64,000 bases of DNA from Lysobacterales bacterium (GTDB lineage Bacteria; Pseudomonadota; Gammaproteobacteria; Xanthomonadales; Ahniellaceae): contig JADKHK010000005.1 of the NCBI GenBank assembly GCA_016721845.1, positions 235,001 to 299,000 on the forward strand, read 5' to 3'. Positions 46,164 through 54,726 of this stretch are shown here, piece after piece. The notes under the pieces are model-generated. The model worked only from the letters and a program-made list of their open reading frames with translations, ran no database searches and had not been told where the DNA came from. Each line of letters opens with the position of its first letter. The stretch's first letter is position 1. The position numbers were made by a program, and so were the translations under genes.

Positions 46164-48908
46164 TCAGTGGGCGAGACGCTGCATCAATGCGGCGAGTCGT
46201 GGCCGTTGCGGTGCCTGCTTCGCGAGCACCGGATCGAGGATGCGCCGCGCCGCGTCGGCATGTCGGCGCGCCGCAGCGGCATCGCCGTCCGCGAGGTCGA
46301 GTTCGGCAAGATCGAGTTCGACGTCACCGACACCGACATAGTCCGGGTTGCGCGTGCGGGCCCAATGCTCGCCGGCGCGGCGCAGCAGGTCGCGCGCGCC
46401 ATCGACGTGTCCGAGGCGTGCTTCGACGAGGCCTCGCGTCCGCAGCAAGGCGCCGACACGCGGGCTGTCCGGTCCGCCCAGCGCGTCGACGCGAACCTGG
46501 TCCAGGTGGGCGAGCGCCTTGATCGCAGAACCGTAGCGGCGCTCCCATTCGGCAAGATGCAATTGCTGGCGGGCGCGCTGCAGGTCCCAGTCGTTGCCGG
46601 GCAGATCGGCGATCGGTTGCGCCAGGAGCTCGCGCGATTCCTCGGGTTTGCCCATGAACATCAGCAGGCGCCCGAGGTTCTGGCTCAGGTTCGCGAGTTG
46701 GTAGGGTTCGTCGCGCGCATGCTGCCGATACACCGCCAGCGCCTCGCGCAGAAAGGGTTCGGCGCGTGCGTAGTCGCCCTGCTCCTCGTACAGCGAGCCG
46801 ACGTTGTTCAAGTCGATCGCGAAGCTCGGATCGTGCGGATCCAGGGTGGCGCGGCCGATGTCGAGTGCCGCCACCAGTTGTTCGGTGGCTTCCAGCGTCC
46901 GGCCCTGCTCGTAGTAGGCGGAGCCGAGCGAACTGTAGGCATTCGCGAGCAGAAAGCTGTCGTGGCCGAGCAGGTGCTCGCGTTGCGCGATGATGTCCTT
47001 GAGCACGGTGATCGAACCGTCGGCATCGCCCTGCGCGCGCAGGACGGCGGCGTGCGTGGTCATCAACCCCAGCAGATCGGGATCGTCCGCCGCCATCGTG
47101 CGGCGCAGGGTGCGCAGGGCACGCTCCGATTCGGCGCTCGCTTCGGCGTGGTGTCCGGCCAGCATCAGTGCTTCGGCGAGGTACATGCGCAATCTTGCGG
47201 TGCCTTCGCCGTCCGCGCCGCGCCGCGTGCTGCTCTCGGCGATCGCCTGGCGCAGCAGGGCTGAGGCTGCAGCGTGGCGGCGCTGCTTGGCCAGCATGAA
47301 GCCGATGTCGCCGCGCAGGTCGATCGCCAGCACGTCCATGCCGGCCTGCTCGGCCACGGCCAGCGCCTCGCGATAACGGGCTTCGGCCGCGACATAGTTG
47401 GCGCGGTCATCGAGGGCCGACGCCAAGGTGCGGCGATGTTCGATGCGCACCGCCGCGGGCTGTCGCGAGCTGTCGGCGAGTTCGATAGCGGAACGCAGCA
47501 CCGCCGTTGCCCGTTCCGGTTCGCCGAGATAGCCGTAGATCCTGCCCAGCACGCCCTGCATGCGGACGCGGGTGGCGGCATCCAGGTCCTGGCGCTGCGA
47601 CAGCACGTCGGTGCCGCGGTCGATCAGCCCGACCGGGGTCAGCACGCGCGCTTTGCCGGCACCGGGCTCGGCCTCGCGGAACACGTCGACGAGAAAGTCG
47701 CTGACCGCCGCCGCCGCCGCGGCTTCGTCGCGCGCCTTGTATTCAGCGCGATAGGCGTGCTCGCGTTCGACCTGCAACCAGGCCGCTGTGCCGACGATCA
47801 GCACGACGGCCGTCGTCCCCAGCGTGACGCCGAGCGGGTGACGACGCAGGAACTTGCCGATGCGGTACAGCGTGGTGTCCGGACGGGCCTTGATGGGACG
47901 ACCGCGCAACCAGCGTTCGAGGTCTTCCGCGAATGCCTCGGCGGAGGCGTAACGACGCTGCGGTTCGGGGGCGCAGGCGCGTGCGACGATGGCATCCAGG
48001 TCGCCGCGCAGGCGACGTTGCCACGCCGGTGCTGCGCGCTGGCTGGGTGCCGTGACGCGCCCGTCCTCGGCGACCTTGGGTTCGCGTGCGCTCAACAGTT
48101 CGCACAGCACCAGCCCGAGTGCGTAGACATCGGTGGCCGTGCTGATCGGATCGTTGCGTTTCTGTTCCGGGCTGGCGTAGGCCGGCGTGAACCAGGGCTG
48201 GGTCGCGGTCGCGTAGCGTTCGCCGGGCGCAAACAGCTTGGCGATGCCGAAGTCGAGCAGGACCGGACGGCCATCGTCGCGCAACAGGATGTTGCCGGGC
48301 TTGATGTCGCGATGGATCACCAGGCGCTGGTGCGCGTAATGGACGCCGCGCGCGATCTGCGCCACCAGGCGCGCGCGTTCACGCAGGTCGAGGCCGCGAT
48401 CGCTGCAGGCCGTGGTCAGCGGCTCGCCACGCACGTATTCCATGACCAGATAGGGATGGCCATCATCGGTCTCGCCGCCGTCGAGCAGGCGTGCGATCAG
48501 CGGATGGTCGAGCGAGGCCAGGATCTGGCGTTCATGCCGCAACTGCGCAGCGGCATCGCTGGACGCGATGGCGCGATTGATCTTGATCGCGGCCTGTTGC
48601 TCGTACTGCGCGTCGGCCCGTTCGGCCAGCCAGACCACGCCTGCGCCACCGGCGCCGATCTCGCGCAGCAAGCGCCATTGCCCGAGGCGCACGCCGGCAT
48701 GGCCGACGGCACTGCCACTGTTCAGGGCCTGGTCGAAGCGATCGGTCAGCGGTTGTGCGGCGGCGTCGGCCGCGAGCAGGGCGTGCAACTCGGCCTGCAG
48801 TGCAGTATCAAGGTCGAGCGTCGCCAGCCAGACCGCGCGTTGCGTCGCCGGCATCGACACCGCCTGGTTGAACAAGTCTTCCAGTTGCTGGAAGCGCGAC
48901 GACGCCAT
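46164..48908 (-). CDS. Serine/threonine protein kinase with TPR sensor region
   Basis: 914 residues from ATG 48908, which overlaps the sigma factor stop by one base (TGATG). Kinase domain at residues about 75-345: glycine loop GAGGAGVV, Lys109 (AAIKI), HRD at 199-201 (VIHRDIKPGN), DFG at 219-221, activation segment TPAYASPEQ. One membrane helix follows (LGVTLGTTAVVLIVGTAAWL, about 360-380). The extracytoplasmic part is a long array of TPR repeats (about 440-900; for example LANAYSSLGSAYYEQGRTLE). Kinases of this type next to ECF43-like sigma factors control the sigma factor by phosphorylation in Xanthomonas (EcfK/PknS); the same logic is likely here. Confidence 0.92.
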   Translation of the reverse strand: MASSRFQQLEDLFNQAVSMPATQRAVWLATLDLDTALQAELHALLAADAAAQPLTDRFDQALNSGSAVGHAGVRLGQWRLLREIGAGGAGVVWLAERADAQYEQQAAIKINRAIASSDAAAQLRHERQILASLDHPLIARLLDGGETDDGHPYLVMEYVRGEPLTTACSDRGLDLRERARLVAQIARGVHYAHQRLVIHRDIKPGNILLRDDGRPVLLDFGIAKLFAPGERYATATQPWFTPAYASPEQKRNDPISTATDVYALGLVLCELLSAREPKVAEDGRVTAPSQRAAPAWQRRLRGDLDAIVARACAPEPQRRYASAEAFAEDLERWLRGRPIKARPDTTLYRIGKFLRRHPLGVTLGTTAVVLIVGTAAWLQVEREHAYRAEYKARDEAAAAAAVSDFLVDVFREAEPGAGKARVLTPVGLIDRGTDVLSQRQDLDAATRVRMQGVLGRIYGYLGEPERATAVLRSAIELADSSRQPAAVRIEHRRTLASALDDRANYVAAEARYREALAVAEQAGMDVLAIDLRGDIGFMLAKQRRHAAASALLRQAIAESSTRRGADGEGTARLRMYLAEALMLAGHHAEASAESERALRTLRRTMAADDPDLLGLMTTHAAVLRAQGDADGSITVLKDIIAQREHLLGHDSFLLANAYSSLGSAYYEQGRTLEATEQLVAALDIGRATLDPHDPSFAIDLNNVGSLYEEQGDYARAEPFLREALAVYRQHARDEPYQLANLSQNLGRLLMFMGKPEESRELLAQPIADLPGNDWDLQRARQQLHLAEWERRYGSAIKALAHLDQVRVDALGGPDSPRVGALLRTRGLVEARLGHVDGARDLLRRAGEHWARTRNPDYVGVGDVELDLAELDLADGDAAAARRHADAARRILDPVLAKQAPQRPRLAALMQRLAH

Positions 48909-49471
48909 CAGGCCAGGCGTTCCTTCATCCATGCACGTGCGAAACGCAGGTCGCGGTTCACCGTGGCCAGCGAGACATCGAGCGTCTGCGCGACTTCCTC
49001 GAGCCCGAGCCCGACCAGGAAATGCAGCTCGATCACGTCGGCCTTGCGCGGATCGAGCGTGCGCAGTTCCGCCAGGGTCTCATGCAGCGATTCGACTTCG
49101 CCATTGATTGCCTCGCCGGGTTCGAATTCGGCGGCAGACAAGGTCACGTGGATCTGGCCACCGCCATGTTTCATCGCGGCATCACGGCGCGCGAGATCGT
49201 GCAGGAAATTGCGCATCGCGACCGCGACGGTCTTGAAGAAGTGCGCGCGGTCCTGCCAGTTCACATCGGCTTCGAGCAGATTGGCAATGACTTCGTTGGC
49301 GAGTTCGGTCGGTGCCAACTGCTCGCGCGGATGCGCCATGCGCACGCGTTGCGCAGCGATCTGGCGCAGACGGTCGTAGACCAGCGCGAGCACCTGGTCG
49401 GCGGCACCGGCTTCGCCGCCGCTCCATGCACGCAGCAGGCGCGTCAATTGCGGGTGTGTCGTGTCGTCCAT
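48908..49471 (-). CDS. ECF sigma factor, ECF43/TIGR02999-like
   Basis: 187 residues. Region 2 includes LAPTELANEVIANLLE and RAHFFKTVAVAMRNFLHDLAR, and region 4 is VIELHFLVGLGLEEVAQTLDVSLATVNRDLRFARAWMK (about residues 147-183), with the helix-turn-helix in VAQTLDVSLATVNRDL. No anti-sigma gene is adjacent; the partner is a Ser/Thr kinase, as in the ECF43 group. The frame is open far upstream through the desaturase region, but homology begins at ATG 49471. Confidence 0.9.
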   Translation of the reverse strand: MDDTTHPQLTRLLRAWSGGEAGAADQVLALVYDRLRQIAAQRVRMAHPREQLAPTELANEVIANLLEADVNWQDRAHFFKTVAVAMRNFLHDLARRDAAMKHGGGQIHVTLSAAEFEPGEAINGEVESLHETLAELRTLDPRKADVIELHFLVGLGLEEVAQTLDVSLATVNRDLRFARAWMKERLA

Positions 49472-49485
49472 CGTGTTCCCCGTGG

Positions 49486-50628
49486 CTAGCCCGGGTTCGC
49501 GACGCGCCAAAGGACCGGCACGAGCACGAGCAATGACGCCAGGCGCAGCGATTCTATGAGCCAGCCCCATCGACCATGATCTGCCAGACGGCACAGGGAC
49601 CAGGCCGAGACCGCGACCCAGCCGCCGTACGCCAGGACCGCCGTCCAGGGCCAGCGATCGGATACCGCGAGGCAATGGGTGCCTGCGCCGAGCACGATCA
49701 GGAACTGCACGAACAGGTAGGCCGATTCGAACCGCGACAAGGGCGGGTTGAACTTGCGCTTCGCGTTCTCGAGATCGAAATCGGGCTTCGGAAAACGTGC
49801 GGCGACGTCGGCCGGACGCCAGCCCGGCGGCTTGATGAACACGCGCAGCTTGTCCGCCCAAGACTGCGCATGCCAGGCATCCTTGGCGAGCGCCGCGAAC
49901 ACTTCCAGGTTCGCCCACAGCGGCGAGAAGGTGCCGAGGCGACTGCGCGTGCCGTAGACGCAGGGCTCGCGCTCGTCCTCGTCGATGAAGCTGCCGAACA
50001 TCCGGTCCCAGAGGATCAGGATGCCGCCGTAGTTCTTGTCGAGGTATTTGTCGTTCACCGCATGGTGCACGCGATGGTTCGAGGGCGAGGCGAACACGCG
50101 GTCGAACCAGCCGAGCTTTCCGATCTGTTCGGTATGGATCCAGTACTGGTAGAGCAGGTCGATCAGCCCGACGACGATGAACACGATCAGCGGGAAGCCG
50201 AGCACGGCCATCGGCAAGTAGAAGATCCAGCCAAGCAGGAAGCGTGAACTGGTCTGGCGCAGCGCCGTCGAGAGATTGAACTCCTCGGACGAATGATGGA
50301 CCACGTGCGTCGCCCACAGGATGCCGACCTCGTGGCTCATGCGGTGATGCCAGTAATAGAGGAAATCGTAGAGCAGCAGGCCGAGCGCCCAGGTCCACCA
50401 GGCATCGACCGGCAAGGTCGTCACGCGCAGATGCTCGAAGCAGAACGCGTAGATCGCGATGATCACGAGCTTGGTCGCGAGTTCGGTGATCTGCGAGGTC
50501 GTTCCGAGCGACAGCGACGCAAGCGTGTCGTTGACGCGATAGACCGATCGTCCGCGCGCACGCGCCACGCCGAACTCGATCAGCATCAGCACGAAAAACA
50601 CCGGGATGGCGTAGACGATGGGATTCAT
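49486..50628 (-). CDS. Sterol desaturase/fatty acid hydroxylase family membrane enzyme
   Basis: 380 residues. The histidine clusters of the di-iron hydroxylases are visible: HHRMSH, HVVHHSSEEFN and NHRVHHA. Membrane helices flank them, and an extra C-terminal membrane section (about residues 295-375) resembles the alkylglycerol monooxygenase-like subgroup. Substrate is unknown; ether lipids, sterols/hopanoids or ornithine lipids are possibilities. It lies 14 bases before the ECF sigma gene and six bases after the phosphoribosyltransferase gene, so all are likely in one unit. Confidence 0.88.
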   Translation of the reverse strand: MNPIVYAIPVFFVLMLIEFGVARARGRSVYRVNDTLASLSLGTTSQITELATKLVIIAIYAFCFEHLRVTTLPVDAWWTWALGLLLYDFLYYWHHRMSHEVGILWATHVVHHSSEEFNLSTALRQTSSRFLLGWIFYLPMAVLGFPLIVFIVVGLIDLLYQYWIHTEQIGKLGWFDRVFASPSNHRVHHAVNDKYLDKNYGGILILWDRMFGSFIDEDEREPCVYGTRSRLGTFSPLWANLEVFAALAKDAWHAQSWADKLRVFIKPPGWRPADVAARFPKPDFDLENAKRKFNPPLSRFESAYLFVQFLIVLGAGTHCLAVSDRWPWTAVLAYGGWVAVSAWSLCRLADHGRWGWLIESLRLASLLVLVPVLWRVANPG

Positions 50629-50634
50629 CGGGAT

Positions 50635-51186
50635 TCACTCCGACTTGGGTCGCCAGATGTCGACCGCGAACTCGGGCTCGTAAGGCGGCACATTGCATTC
50701 AATGACATCGCCGGGTGCGATCTGCAAGGTGATCCCGGCGACATCGGCATGGACCGGCAACGCATTGATCCTGCGGTCGACGAGCACCGCGACATGCGCC
50801 GACAGCGGCTCATGGCGGCGTACCCACTCCAGCACGCGGAACACCGAGTGCCCCTGGTACAGCACGTCATCGACGACCACGACGCGGCGCCCGGCGAAAT
50901 TCGCCTGCGCCTGCAGCGGTGTTTCGGTCAGCGCGGTATCCGGATGCAGCAAGGTCAGGTCATCGCCGTAGCGCTTCACCTTCAGGTCGGTGCGGGTGAT
51001 CTCGAGTTCGGGCCGCAACCGCGCCAGTCGCTCGTGCAGCATCGCCGCCAGCGGTGCGCCGCGACGCAACACCCCGACCAGCACCACCGGATGCGCATCC
51101 AGCTGCATCGACAATTGTCGTGCCATCCGCTCCATCACCGCATCGAGGTCGTGCGTCGTGTAGGCGCGGAAGCGTTGTTCGGTCAT
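50635..51186 (-). CDS. PyrR-like phosphoribosyltransferase
   Basis: 183 residues. The PRPP-binding motif is VVVVDDVLYQGHSVFRVLE, very similar to PyrR. LVGVLRRGAPLA and LAVLVDRRINALPVHAD-like segments also match that group, as does the ARTDLKVKRYGDDL-like loop. PyrR proteins are UMP/PRPP-dependent RNA-binding regulators with weak uracil phosphoribosyltransferase activity. Gram-negative homologues often lack regulation. The start ATG 51186 overlaps the DUF454 stop by four bases. Hypoxanthine phosphoribosyltransferase is an alternative. Confidence 0.78.
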   Translation of the reverse strand: MTEQRFRAYTTHDLDAVMERMARQLSMQLDAHPVVLVGVLRRGAPLAAMLHERLARLRPELEITRTDLKVKRYGDDLTLLHPDTALTETPLQAQANFAGRRVVVVDDVLYQGHSVFRVLEWVRRHEPLSAHVAVLVDRRINALPVHADVAGITLQIAPGDVIECNVPPYEPEFAVDIWRPKSE

Positions 51187-51590
51187 GACGGGGACTCCGG
51201 GGTTGCAGGTTCGCGATTCGGCTCGGGCCGCAGCCACAGCCAGGTGCCGGTCATCGTCATGATGGCGCTGCCGGTAGCGGCCATCCACCATTTGGGGGCG
51301 GTCACGAACATGATGACGGCGCAGGCGACCATGGTGATCGTGGCGGCCCATTTGGCGCGACGGCTGACGGCGCCGCTGGCTTCCCAGTCACGGATCATCG
51401 GACCGAACACGCGATGCGCCTGCATCCAGTCGTGCAGCCGCTTCGAGCCACGTGCAGCGGCCCAGGCCGCGAGCAGGATGAAGGGCGTGGTCGGCAGGCC
51501 GGGCAGCGCGATGCCGATGACGCCAAGTGCGAGCATGGCCCAGGCGAACAGGAGATAGGCCCAGCGCGGGATCAGGGGATGCGGTTTCAC
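51183..51590 (-). CDS. DUF454 (YbaN-like) inner-membrane protein
   Basis: 135 residues. The family signature GVIGIALPGLPTTPFILLAAW and the motif RGSKRLHDWMQAHRVFGPMIRDW are present. Three or four short hydrophobic helices. Function of YbaN is not established. It is the first gene of the five-gene minus-strand unit (DUF454, phosphoribosyltransferase, desaturase, sigma, kinase). Confidence 0.9.
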   Translation of the reverse strand: MKPHPLIPRWAYLLFAWAMLALGVIGIALPGLPTTPFILLAAWAAARGSKRLHDWMQAHRVFGPMIRDWEASGAVSRRAKWAATITMVACAVIMFVTAPKWWMAATGSAIMTMTGTWLWLRPEPNREPATPESPS

Positions 51591-51788
51591 GGTCCGCTAG
51601 CTTAATGCCTCGCCCGCAGCCTGCGGGTGTGGCTTCGGCTCGACCGGACCAGGCCGGGGGTCCATGAGTCCGGTACGAGCCGTCGACACACCGGGATGGC
51701 GCCGTCCTGGCGGGTGATCCCGGGACCCCGACGCACTCCGGCATCGTGTCCGTTCCGGGCCGTGGGGCCCGGAGTCCCTGTCCTTCGT
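51591..51788. other. Gap with a strong hairpin between luxI and the DUF454 gene
   Basis: TCCGGGCC at 51754-51761 and GGCCCGGA at 51766-51773 pair perfectly around GTGG. No T-tract follows on either strand, so a classical terminator is not shown. No ORF with a ribosome-binding site is supported. Confidence 0.4.
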
Positions 51789-52406
51789 TCAGGCGGCTTC
51801 GCGTGCGTAGTCGCCCTCGAGCCAGCCCCACAGCGCGATTTCGGCGGCATCGTCCATCGGAATGCGCAGCGCCACCGTACGCACATCGCCGATCTGCAAA
51901 GCCGGCCCGAAGCGCTCGGTCTTCAGGCCGAGATTGCGGATCAAGCGTTCGACGCCGACGCTGGTGACGGTGACGATCTCCTGGATGCCGTTGCGGCGTA
52001 CGAAGCGCAGCATTTCCCGGATCATCGCGACCGGGGTTTCATTCATGCCGAAACGCGCGCCCTGCTCATGCCTGGCCACGGCGAAGCGACTGGCTTCCCA
52101 GATCGTCGGGTCGCTGGGCGCGGCATGGCCGTGCAGCAATTCCGGGAACACGTCCTTGAGCATGTACGGGCCGGTGGTCGGCAACAGCCGCCAACTGCCG
52201 GTGGCGCGGCGCGCGTCGTCCGGATGGCGGGCGACGATGTAGGTCGGTTCGAGGCGATCGAACCAGTCCTTTTCCTTGCCGTGATGGCTTTCCACCTGCC
52301 ACTGCAGACGTTCGGCGAACATCTCGTGACGCAGGGCATACATGCTGTCGAGCAAGGGGGCGGAGATGTTCTTCCAGTCAGGCCGACCAATCAGGATCTC
52401 TTGCAT
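51789..52406 (-). CDS. Acyl-homoserine-lactone synthase (LuxI family)
   Basis: 205 residues. The invariant LuxI residues are present with normal spacing: Arg26, Phe30, Trp36 (RHEMFAERLQW), Asp47 and Asp50 (KDWFD), Arg73 (SWRLL), Phe87, Glu104 and Arg107 (EASRF). It makes an acyl-homoserine lactone from S-adenosylmethionine and an acyl-ACP. The acyl chain length cannot be inferred safely. GGAG lies about eight bases before ATG 52406. Two overlapping lux-box palindromes lie upstream, so induction by the neighbouring LuxR is likely. Confidence 0.94.
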   Translation of the reverse strand: MQEILIGRPDWKNISAPLLDSMYALRHEMFAERLQWQVESHHGKEKDWFDRLEPTYIVARHPDDARRATGSWRLLPTTGPYMLKDVFPELLHGHAAPSDPTIWEASRFAVARHEQGARFGMNETPVAMIREMLRFVRRNGIQEIVTVTSVGVERLIRNLGLKTERFGPALQIGDVRTVALRIPMDDAAEIALWGWLEGDYAREAA

Positions 52407-52451
52407 GGCAATCGCTCCGGCGGGGTAAGGCGCGGAGTGATCACAGCGTCA

Positions 52452-52471
52452 AGCTGTCGTATTGGGCAGCT
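52452..52471 (-). promoter_or_regulatory. lux box, proximal copy
   Basis: AGCTGTCGTATTGGGCAGCT fits the lux-box pattern NNCTGNCN6GNCAGNN at all specified positions. It abuts a minus-strand TTGACG (52452-52447) that may act as the -35 element of luxI. Confidence 0.65.
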
Positions 52472-52487
52472 GTCAGTTCTGACAGGT
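52468..52487 (-). promoter_or_regulatory. lux box, distal copy
   Basis: AGCTGTCAGTTCTGACAGGT fits NNCTGNCN6GNCAGNN and has a perfect 7-bp inverted repeat CTGTCAG/CTGACAG with a two-base spacer. It overlaps the proximal box by four bases; the centres are 16 bases apart. Confidence 0.75.
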
Positions 52488-52555
52488 TGACGGGATTTCG
52501 GTGACGGCGATCCCGGTTCCGGCGCGCCATCACGGCCGGGCGGGGCGAACCCGAT

Positions 52556-53317
52556 TCAGTCCAGCAGGCCGAGCACCATGGCCTTGGCGACGGCCTGCTG
52601 GCGGGTGGCGACGCCAAGCTTCGAACAGGCATTGCGCAGGTGGAAGATCACGGTGCGTTCGCTGATCGCGAGCAGCTGCGCGATATCCCAGCCGCTCTTG
52701 CCTTCGGCCGCCCATTTCAGGCACTCGCGCTCGCGCTGGCTGAGCGCGCGGATGTCGCGCATGCGACTGCCGAACATCAGGTTCGACGCGGCCTGGTGGA
52801 CATAGGTCGCGAGCAGCATCGCTTCCGCGCAGACGGTCGACTCGGTGATCGGATGATTCGGGTCGGCCGCTGCATACGACATCATGCCGAACTGGCAGCC
52901 GAGGCCATGCAGGGGCACGCTCAGACCCTTTGCCAGGCCGAAGTCGCGGGCTTCGTCGACGATGCGCTGGCCCACCGGGTCGGGTCGCGCCAGTTCTCCC
53001 GGCGAGCGTGCCAGTTCGCTCCACAGCGTCGGCACGACATGGGTGCGCGAATAGTTCACGGTCGGATCGCGGAAGGTGTAGCCGGCTTCGAGGTAGTGAT
53101 TGCGCCAGTCGTCCGGGTAGCCGTTGAGCACGAATTGCTCGCTGCGTGTCGGCGTGACCGCCACCAGTGCACCGTAGATCCAGTGCTCGAAGCCGAGTTC
53201 GCTCGCGATGGCGTCGACCGAACGCGTCAGCGATTCGACCGTCTCGGCGGCCGCGATCCGCACAAGCGTGTCGATGTTGACCAGCGGACGTGCCGGGGGA
53301 GGGGCGCGCAGGTTCAT
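52556..53317 (-). CDS. LuxR-family AHL-responsive transcriptional regulator
   Basis: 253 residues. The autoinducer domain keeps the conserved positions of TraR/LasR: Trp71 and Tyr75 (DWRNHYLEAGY), Asp84-Pro85 (FRDPTV), Trp99 (LWSEL) and Gly131 (AKGLSVPLHGLG). The C-terminal GerE-type helix-turn-helix covers about residues 185-250 (LSQRERECLKWAAEGKSGWD, ISERTVIFHLRNACSKLG). It lies directly upstream of luxI on the same strand (149-base gap), so it forms a complete cognate quorum-sensing pair rather than a solo. Confidence 0.94.
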   Translation of the reverse strand: MNLRAPPPARPLVNIDTLVRIAAAETVESLTRSVDAIASELGFEHWIYGALVAVTPTRSEQFVLNGYPDDWRNHYLEAGYTFRDPTVNYSRTHVVPTLWSELARSPGELARPDPVGQRIVDEARDFGLAKGLSVPLHGLGCQFGMMSYAAADPNHPITESTVCAEAMLLATYVHQAASNLMFGSRMRDIRALSQRERECLKWAAEGKSGWDIAQLLAISERTVIFHLRNACSKLGVATRQQAVAKAMVLGLLD

Positions 53318-53374
53318 GGCGACCCGATGCTAGCGCGACAGTTTGTCACCACAATAGCCCTCCCCCGTTCGGCA

Positions 53375-54451
53375 ATGGCGATGCGCAAGATCCTCCACAT
53401 CGACATGGACGCGTTCTACGCCTCGGTCGAGCAGCGTGACGATCCGACCCTGCGCGGGCGCCCGGTGGTGGTCGCATGGAAGGGTGCGCGTTCGGTCGTC
53501 TGTGCCGCGAGCTACGAGGCGCGGACGTTTGGCGTGCGCTCGGCGATGCCGGCCCTGCGCGCCGAGGCGCTGTGTCCGCAAGCGGTCTTCGTGCCGCCCG
53601 ATTTCGCGCGGTACCGGGAGGCTTCGCGACGAGTGCGGGAGATCTTCGCGCGCCACACCGACCTGATCGAACCCCTGTCGCTGGACGAGGCCTATCTCGA
53701 CGTCAGCACGAACAAGCAAGGCATCGCCAGCGCGACCGCGATCGCCCGATCCATCCGCGCCGACATCCGCGACGAGACCGGATTGACGGCGTCGGCCGGG
53801 GTGGCGCCGAACAAGTTCATCGCCAAGATCGCGTCCGACTGGAACAAGCCGGATGGCCTGTTCGTGGTGCGGCCGGAACAGGTGCTGGATTTCCTGGCCC
53901 CACTGCCGGTCGGGCGGATCCCCGGGGTCGGCCGGGTGATGGAAAGCAAGCTCGCGACGCTCGGCATCGTCACCGTGGCCGATCTGCGCGCAGCCGAACT
54001 TCCGGCGCTGGAGGCGCGTTTCGGGCGTTACGGCCGGCGCCTGCATGAACTGTCGCTCGGCATCGACGAGCGCGCCGTGGTGGCCGAGCGGCCGACGCAG
54101 CAGATCTCGGCCGAGGACACCTACGCCGACGACGTGCCGCTGGCGGCGACCGGGCCGATGATCGAAGCGCTGGCGCAGAAAGTCTGGCGTGCGGCCGAGC
54201 GCGAGCCGGAACGCGTCGCGCGCACCGTGGTGTTGAAGTTGAAGACGCGCGAGTTCCGGATCCTGACGCGCAGCCTGACGCCGCCGATGGCCCCTGCCGA
54301 CGCCGCCGCGCTGACGCGCATCGCGCTGGCACTGCGCGAACGCGTTGAACTGCCGGCCAGCACGCGGTATCGACTGGTCGGCGTCGGTCTCGGCGGCTTC
54401 GTCGATCGCCACGATGCATCGATCCAGCCCGGGTTGTTCGCATCCGACTGA
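53375..54451 (+). CDS. dinB: DNA polymerase IV (Y-family)
   Basis: 358 residues. Metal-binding motifs are HIDMDAFYASVEQRDDP (Asp10) and SLDEAYLDV. The steric/fidelity motif YEARTFGVRSAMPA and the helix-hairpin-helix IPGVGRVMESKLATLGI are typical of DinB. Two in-frame ATGs, 53375 and 53381, are both possible starts. It performs error-prone bypass synthesis. The intergenic gap to luxR is only 57 bases and no convincing LexA box was seen in it. The long upstream open frame overlaps luxR on the other strand and is not used. Confidence 0.95.
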   Translation: MAMRKILHIDMDAFYASVEQRDDPTLRGRPVVVAWKGARSVVCAASYEARTFGVRSAMPALRAEALCPQAVFVPPDFARYREASRRVREIFARHTDLIEPLSLDEAYLDVSTNKQGIASATAIARSIRADIRDETGLTASAGVAPNKFIAKIASDWNKPDGLFVVRPEQVLDFLAPLPVGRIPGVGRVMESKLATLGIVTVADLRAAELPALEARFGRYGRRLHELSLGIDERAVVAERPTQQISAEDTYADDVPLAATGPMIEALAQKVWRAAEREPERVARTVVLKLKTREFRILTRSLTPPMAPADAAALTRIALALRERVELPASTRYRLVGVGLGGFVDRHDASIQPGLFASD

Positions 54452-54479
54452 TACCCTCGGCTGCCCGAAGGAGTCCTCC

Positions 54480-54671
54480 ATGTCGAACCCCGCTCCAATC
54501 TCGTTCAGCGCCGCCGAACTGCGCGATTATTTTGCCGGCCAGGCCCTGGTCGGCATGTTGCCGATGCCGAGCCGCCCCGGCGTGTTGCCGCTCACCGTCG
54601 ACCAGATGGCCGAGCGCGCCTACGAATATGCGGATGCACTGCTGCGCGCACGCGGCAAACGCCAGCCCTGA
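54480..54671 (+). CDS. Small hypothetical protein, phage-type
   Basis: 63 residues. GAAGGAG lies six bases before ATG 54480, 28 bases after dinB. The pattern LRDYFAGQALVGMLP followed by MAERAYEYADALLRAR is that of a small protein common in bacteriophages and prophages. No other phage genes are near, so it may be a domesticated remnant or a broader family. Function unknown. Confidence 0.72.
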   Translation: MSNPAPISFSAAELRDYFAGQALVGMLPMPSRPGVLPLTVDQMAERAYEYADALLRARGKRQP

Positions 54672-54726
54672 ACTTTCCCGACCGCCGGGCGTCACTGCTA
54701 CGCTTGCGCATCGTTTGTGATCGCCC

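Noticed and set aside
51754..51773. Terminator of luxI
   Set aside because: The stem is strong, but neither strand shows a following T-tract; it is reported only as a hairpin.
53318..53374. LexA operator before dinB
   Set aside because: No CTG-N10-CAG or other convincing SOS box is visible in the 57-base gap.
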